NCBI GenBank assembly: GCA_026745465.1
Contig: JACYXH010000826.1
Coordinates: 2,733,292 to 2,797,291 of the forward strand
Source of the DNA: Lota lota
Lineage: Eukaryota; Chordata; Actinopteri; Gadiformes; Lotidae
Reading direction: 5' to 3'
DNA length: 64,000 nt
This document shows, piece by piece, positions 53,570 to 64,000 of the stretch. The notes under the pieces are model-generated. The model made no database searches. It had not been told where the DNA came from and was given only the letters and a program-made list of their open reading frames with translations. The position numbers and the translations under genes are program-made. Position 1 is the stretch's first letter. Each line of letters starts with the position of its first letter.

Positions 53570-56260
53570 CTGAGGGCTCGCAGGGGAAGCTAATCTTTTA
53601 CTGTAGTTAGTGTTGCACTTCAAAGAGAAGGCAGGTATTCCTCTCTGGCTGCAGCAGGTCTGAGTCTCAGCGAGCACATAATAAGAGACAGACGGACAGT
53701 GAGGCTCGGCCAACTCCAAGCTTTACTCCTGCTGGCTGAGGGGCCACTTATTTCTCATGCATGATCTCAGGCAGGTCAACCCAGGTACGTGTGTGTGTGC
53801 GTGCATGTGCGCTGGTTATTTGCATGCCGCTTCACATCAATCGTTCTAATAACTGCCATCAAAACCACACTAAAGTCAAAACAACAAAACAGTGCGTACA
53901 TGTGATTGGGAGGTAGCTTGTTGTAAGGTGGGGTCACGGTGCACTGATACCTAACACACATCCAAGCCTAAGGGAGTAAGGAAGTAAGGAATCCTATTCT
54001 ATTCCATCGCAATAATAGTGTCACCTCATAGCTAGCTCAACCAAGTCATGCTCCCTCGCTCTCCACTGTATGTCTCTCTCCCTCTGTGTGTCACTGTAAG
54101 CCACACCCTGAGTGGAGATTCGGTTTTTCCTGATGTTTGCATGTTTAGATTCCCAGGATGGCCCAGCGTTGGTTAACTCTTGCATGGCAACCCGTACCTG
54201 TCGCAACAAGAACGCAGAGGAACCAGAGATGGCGGTTACCGTGGCAGTTTGCCTGTCAACTCCAATACACCTTCTATCCTATTACAACATTACATAGTAC
54301 CTGAAACTGCTATTGATTTATATGTCAATGTCTTAATGATGATGGATTTTATTGCATACGTCCACTGTGTGTGTGTATGCATGTGCTATAGGGACAGACG
54401 TTATGCGCCTTGCCTTCTCAGACCGTGTTATTTACGTCAAGATAGGTCAGAAAATTTGTCTCCGAGGCAAACCGTGTGTGGATTGTGTGCGGGTGAGAGT
54501 TTAGCCTCAGGAACGAGAGGTAGGGAGTAATAAAAACAACTTAATTACGATTAGTATTTAATGCTATTTATTTAGGCACTTAGCCAACGCTGTCTTTTCT
54601 TTGCATGTCATTAATAGAGCAGGTATGGGTGAGGCGTCCATGCCTAACCATGATGCTCAAGGCTGCCTACAGGCAGACTGCAGATGTCGGTGTCCCAACT
54701 CCGAACCGTTCACCTGGGAGTCCCGCTCCCCCCTAGACTATTTTGCCCGTGTAAATGCAGCCTATGTTCCAGTGCTGTTGTATTTTTATTTGGCGCGTAA
54801 TGCCATTAAAACAGTGGGCCACTGTAGCAGCCCGAACCTCACACTCCCCAACAGGTAGGACATGGAAAAAGCTGTCTGATTCTGCCCAAAGTGTGACTCA
54901 GACGTACAGCTGGAGAAATAAAGGGAGAGAGCAGGCGAGAGAGAGAGAGAATGAGCTCTTTCATTCCAGAGGTCTGGATGGAAAAAAAGTATAAGTGAGG
55001 CTAAGTTGTAGAGATGGTGTTTACTCATGTTTGTGTGGGTGTGGGTGGGTGGGTGTGTGTGGTGGGGGGGGACGTAGAATATGGTATAGACAGACAGTGA
55101 TGTGCTCGGAGGTCAAGCCTAAATATGCAAATGTATTTCATATATCATATCTGCTGAAATACAATCCACATAGAAAACCCAGCAGAGGTACATTGGATTC
55201 TAAATGATTAAATGTTCAGTGTGTAGTGTTAAGGGGCATCTAGCAGAGAAGACTTGGCACAAATGGATTATTAGGAGCCGCTCCCTACATATATTGGGCT
55301 CATTGTAAAGTAACGGAAAAAAATCTTATTTTCATGGGATTATATACTAATTAAAACATACTTACAAATATGATATTGCATTTCTGCCAAGTCCGTTCCA
55401 CTCGATGACATCATTTTGTAAGTTCCTCCTGGCACCTTCAGGTCAGTACAGGCCACAGTAGCTTCTCCTACGTCGCTAGAAAGGGAGGGGTGAGGCGGAG
55501 TTGGTTGCATCATCAATATTGCGTTGTTACCCTGCCATACGAGTCATTTTTATTGAGTGGTCTGAGTTTTGTATCGGCCATGTGCATAGACATTTCAGAT
55601 CCTGTTAACTCTAAAGGGATGCCAGAATCCAGGTTAAACGGCTTCTAAAGAGCATAGCAGGCCAGGTTACGTGGCCCAGTGGTTCCTTCAAGTCCTCTTC
55701 AAATGGACTCGGGACAACATGTGCGGTCACCTATACCGCAGAATGAATGAAAAACTGTGCAGCTTGTCCCAACTGTTAATCAAAGCCCTCAGTGTTTGGC
55801 CTGAGCAATTACACACACACACACACGCACACGCACACACGGAAGCAGTTAAGTAAAGCTGAAGGTTGGCTATGAGCTGCCAATCCACAATCCATGCCAG
55901 TCGATGTGCGCTGTCCTATCAAATATTTCCATGCAGTCTATGACCTCTACATCAAGGCGGGGGGGAGGGGAGAAGACAAGCCATTTGGCTCTAGGATTGG
56001 AATTTAACGCCTGAAAGCGAAAGAGAGAGAGAGAGGGGTAGGAAAGTAGGGCAATGGGGTTGTGGCACACCCATACAAGCCCTGGGGAGAGGCCAACCCT
56101 GTTGATTGGCCGTTGTTAATCATGTGGGGAAGGGGATTCCTGTAGCCCTAGAGTGGAGCCATAACTTGTTATTTTAGGTATTGTCAAGAAAAACCAAAGT
56201 GATTTATACTGTCTGGTGCCATTGGCAAATGTGGCTGGAATGGATGCAGATGCTCTGACA
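53570..56260. other. Intergenic stretch
   Basis: Unique sequence. A complex part at 54590-54850 and a G-rich (GT)n-Gn tract at 55029-55070. No exon with recognisable protein content. Confidence 0.45.
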
Positions 56261-56264
56261 TTGG

Positions 56265-56445
56265 GGTTGGTTAGGGGGGAGGGGTGGTGAGGCTGGTAAT
56301 GGGGTACGGCGGTGGGGCTGGTAACTGGGGAGGTTGTTGGGGCTGGTAAAGGGGGGCAGGGGGTGGGCTGATAACAAGGGAGGGCAGTGAGGCTGGTAAC
56401 AGGGGAGGGGTGGTGGGGCTGGTAAAAGGGGGCAGGGGGGGGCGG
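56265..56445 (+). repeat. G-rich minisatellite, period 25-26 bp (about 7 units)
   Basis: GGCTGGTAA-type cores recur at 56265 (variant), 56291, 56316, 56341, 56366, 56391 and 56417, each followed by G-rich sequence such as GGGGAGGGGTGGTG. Confidence 0.9.
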
Positions 56446-56449
56446 GGGC

Positions 56450-59960
<3,511 letters not shown>

Positions 59961-59962
59961 TT

Positions 59963-61080
<1,118 letters not shown>

Positions 61081-61084
61081 ACGT

Positions 61085-61307
61085 GTTGGTGCTGGTCAAC
61101 CTGGTTCTGGTAACATAACTATTTGAACATGTTGATGCTGGTCAACCTGGTTCTGGTAACATAACTATTTGAACATGTTGATGCTGGTCAACCTGGTTCT
61201 GGTAACATAACTATTTGAACATGTTGATGCTGGTCAACCTGGTTCTGGTAACATAACTGTTTGAACATGTTGGTGCTGGTCAACCTACTGTAACATAACA
61301 ATATTTA
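61085..61307 (+). repeat. 46-bp minisatellite (about 4.8 units)
   Basis: GTTGATGCTGGTCAACCTGG units start at 61085, 61131, 61177, 61223 and 61269, exactly 46 bp apart. The last is shortened by a deletion. Confidence 0.96.
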
Positions 61308-61504
61308 AATCTGGGAATCTGGGTTCGCGGGTCTGAGTTGGTTTACACTGTCAACAGGCACCAGGCGCTCTGCGTGTACGTGTTGAAAAGGGTCGGTGTG
61401 TGTGTGTGTGTGTTTATTGGTGAATCCTACATGTGGACATGCATTCACAGCCCCAGTAGGCCCATCTGTCCCTGTTATGCTAACCCCCCTCCCACACATG
61501 TCAC

Positions 61505-62934
<1,430 letters not shown>

Positions 62935-63495
62935 TCTTAAAGCAAACCAAGAAAACACACGCATGCCTACACCCCTCTCCGTTTTTCTCCATACAAATAG
63001 CAATTATTTAATTTATGTCCTGACATATTGTCTCAGTATAGAGGAAATGGTAAGTGTTCTGTGTGTGTGTGCTAGTGTGTATTTCTCGGTGGCGGATTTG
63101 TCTGTTGCTTTTTAAAAGACACGGGTGGGGGGCTCACTGCAATCTCATCTTTTACCATTCCTATTTTTCTCTCAAACCTTTTTTCCATTTAAAGGGGTCA
63201 TATTATTACATTTTTGTGGTTAATCATCTTATTTGGGGGTACTACTAGAATAGGTTTGAATGCTTTAATGATAAAAATACACCGTTATTCTCACAGTGTT
63301 TATTGCTGTAGAACCGCTGTCACCCTTTTTCTGAAATGCTATGTTTTAACTCTCTGTAAGGGCCCTGTCCCAAAATAATCCAGTCTGCTCTGATTGGTCA
63401 GCTGGTCCACTCCATTGTGATTGGTCAAGTGCTTAGCGCGTGTCAGTAATCTCATGCCCCTGAGTCCCGAGCAGCTGTAAACATTGCTGGTTTCA

Positions 63496-63624
63496 ATGGC
63501 TTCAGTTCAGCCATACCTTTTCGAGCCAGAGTCTGACACTGAATCAGAAATTCAGGCCAAACAATCGGTTCAATCCAAAACACTGTTGCAACCAAAAGTG
63601 GAGCAGGACATTTCAGTTCGCTGA
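63496..63624 (+). pseudogene. Remnant N-terminal ORF of a transposon-associated protein
   Basis: A 42-residue ORF begins MASVQPYLFEPESDTESEIQ and stops at TGA 63622-63624. The PYLFEPESD start is, as I remember, typical of transposon-associated proteins in fish, some annotated as P2X7-like. Nothing of a catalytic or zinc-binding domain follows. The frame runs straight into a 61-bp tandem array, so it is probably a decayed or truncated copy. Two ATTGG (inverted CCAAT) words at 63394 and 63420 lie upstream. Confidence 0.35.
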
Positions 63625-63834
63625 GGCCTACAGCTGACTAACCAAAACATTTGAATTCAATAATGTGACCTAGCAAGTTAGCGGAGGTCTTCAACTGACT
63701 AACCAAAACATTTGAACACAATAACGTGAGCTAGCAAGTTAGCGGAGGTCTTCAACTGACTAACCAAAACATTTGAACACTATAAAGTGAGCTAGCAAGT
63801 TAGCCAAGGCTTACAGCTGACTAACCAAAATTTG
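63623..63834 (+). repeat. 61-bp tandem repeat (about 3.5 units)
   Basis: GAGGTCTTCAACTGACTAAC-type units start at 63623, 63684, 63745 and 63806, each 61 bp apart. The outer units carry GGCCTACAGC or GGCTTACAGC variants. Confidence 0.93.
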
Positions 63835-64000
63835 TCAAGTGAACTGTGCCCAGTTCAGGAAGCAGTCCTCCGTAAAATGAAGGGAACGATCTAAATGAAT
63901 TCAAACCACTGATTCTTCATTTCGTCTTCCTTGAATGGAATGTATGTATGTCCCCATACAAAGGGGATTTGCATTAAAACTGACAACAGTGTCTTCTTGA

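Larger units (their letters stand above)
63189..64000 (+). mobile_element. Left part of a TTAA-flanked DNA transposon, cut by the window edge
   Basis: TTAA at 63189-63192 is followed by AGGGGTCATATTATTACATT, the kind of terminus I recall from a common fish transposon-derived repeat. The interior GATTGGTCAGCTGGTCCACT and a short ORF starting MASVQPYLFEPESD also fit. A TTAA target and AGGG terminus would suit a Kolobok-type element, but that class call is inference. The right end is not in the window. Confidence 0.5.

Overview
The window looks like nuclear DNA from a ray-finned (teleost-type) fish. The evidence is one multi-exon vertebrate ETS gene with GT-AG introns, tRNA-derived SINEs of fish type, fragments of DNA transposons with fish-type ends, many copies of the palindrome TAGGCCTA, and an extreme load of microsatellites. 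No prokaryotic, phage, CRISPR or viral system is visible. I cannot name the species; the CA/TG density resembles the most repeat-rich fish genomes, but that is only an impression.

The only gene I can support fully is on the + strand, at 39386-47478. Five coding exons join in frame into a 466-residue ETS-domain protein. The ETS domain is closest to the ERF/ETV3 repressor group. The start (MDCNC) and the long Pro/Gly-rich tail with a late acidic block fit the ERF-like (ERFL, fish erfl3) branch. All intron phases were checked by hand. The 3' UTR probably runs to about 49390, with a (TG)n tract and poly(A) signals.

Upstream, 1-39372 contains no recognisable coding gene. I read it as 5' flank plus very long 5'-UTR intron(s). 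Three possible non-coding exons end at good splice donors at 1376, 9801 and 13276. Between the simple repeats lie islands of complex, often TAAT-rich or CpG-rich sequence that could be conserved regulatory elements. That call rests on sequence complexity and motifs only, because no comparison was possible. The same region holds (CA)n, (GA)n, (CT)n and GATA arrays, a C tract of about 110 bp, two purine blocks of roughly 1 kb, and several minisatellites.

Downstream, 49391-64000 is intergenic or belongs to an unseen neighbour. It has an unassigned ORF at 51299-51559, an ATGT array with a complex tail, four CA arrays of about 100-145 bp, a 143-bp CT array, G-rich and AT-rich minisatellites, and at the right edge the start of a TTAA-flanked transposon with a short ORF remnant.

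No new multi-gene system is present. The most interesting points concern control of the ETS gene: a possible overlapping uORF, a G-rich array 20 nt after a donor, a 15-bp array before the first coding exon and a palindromic homeodomain-type site in an intron. At the genome level, (GT)n tracts run into G tracts with one constant polarity.
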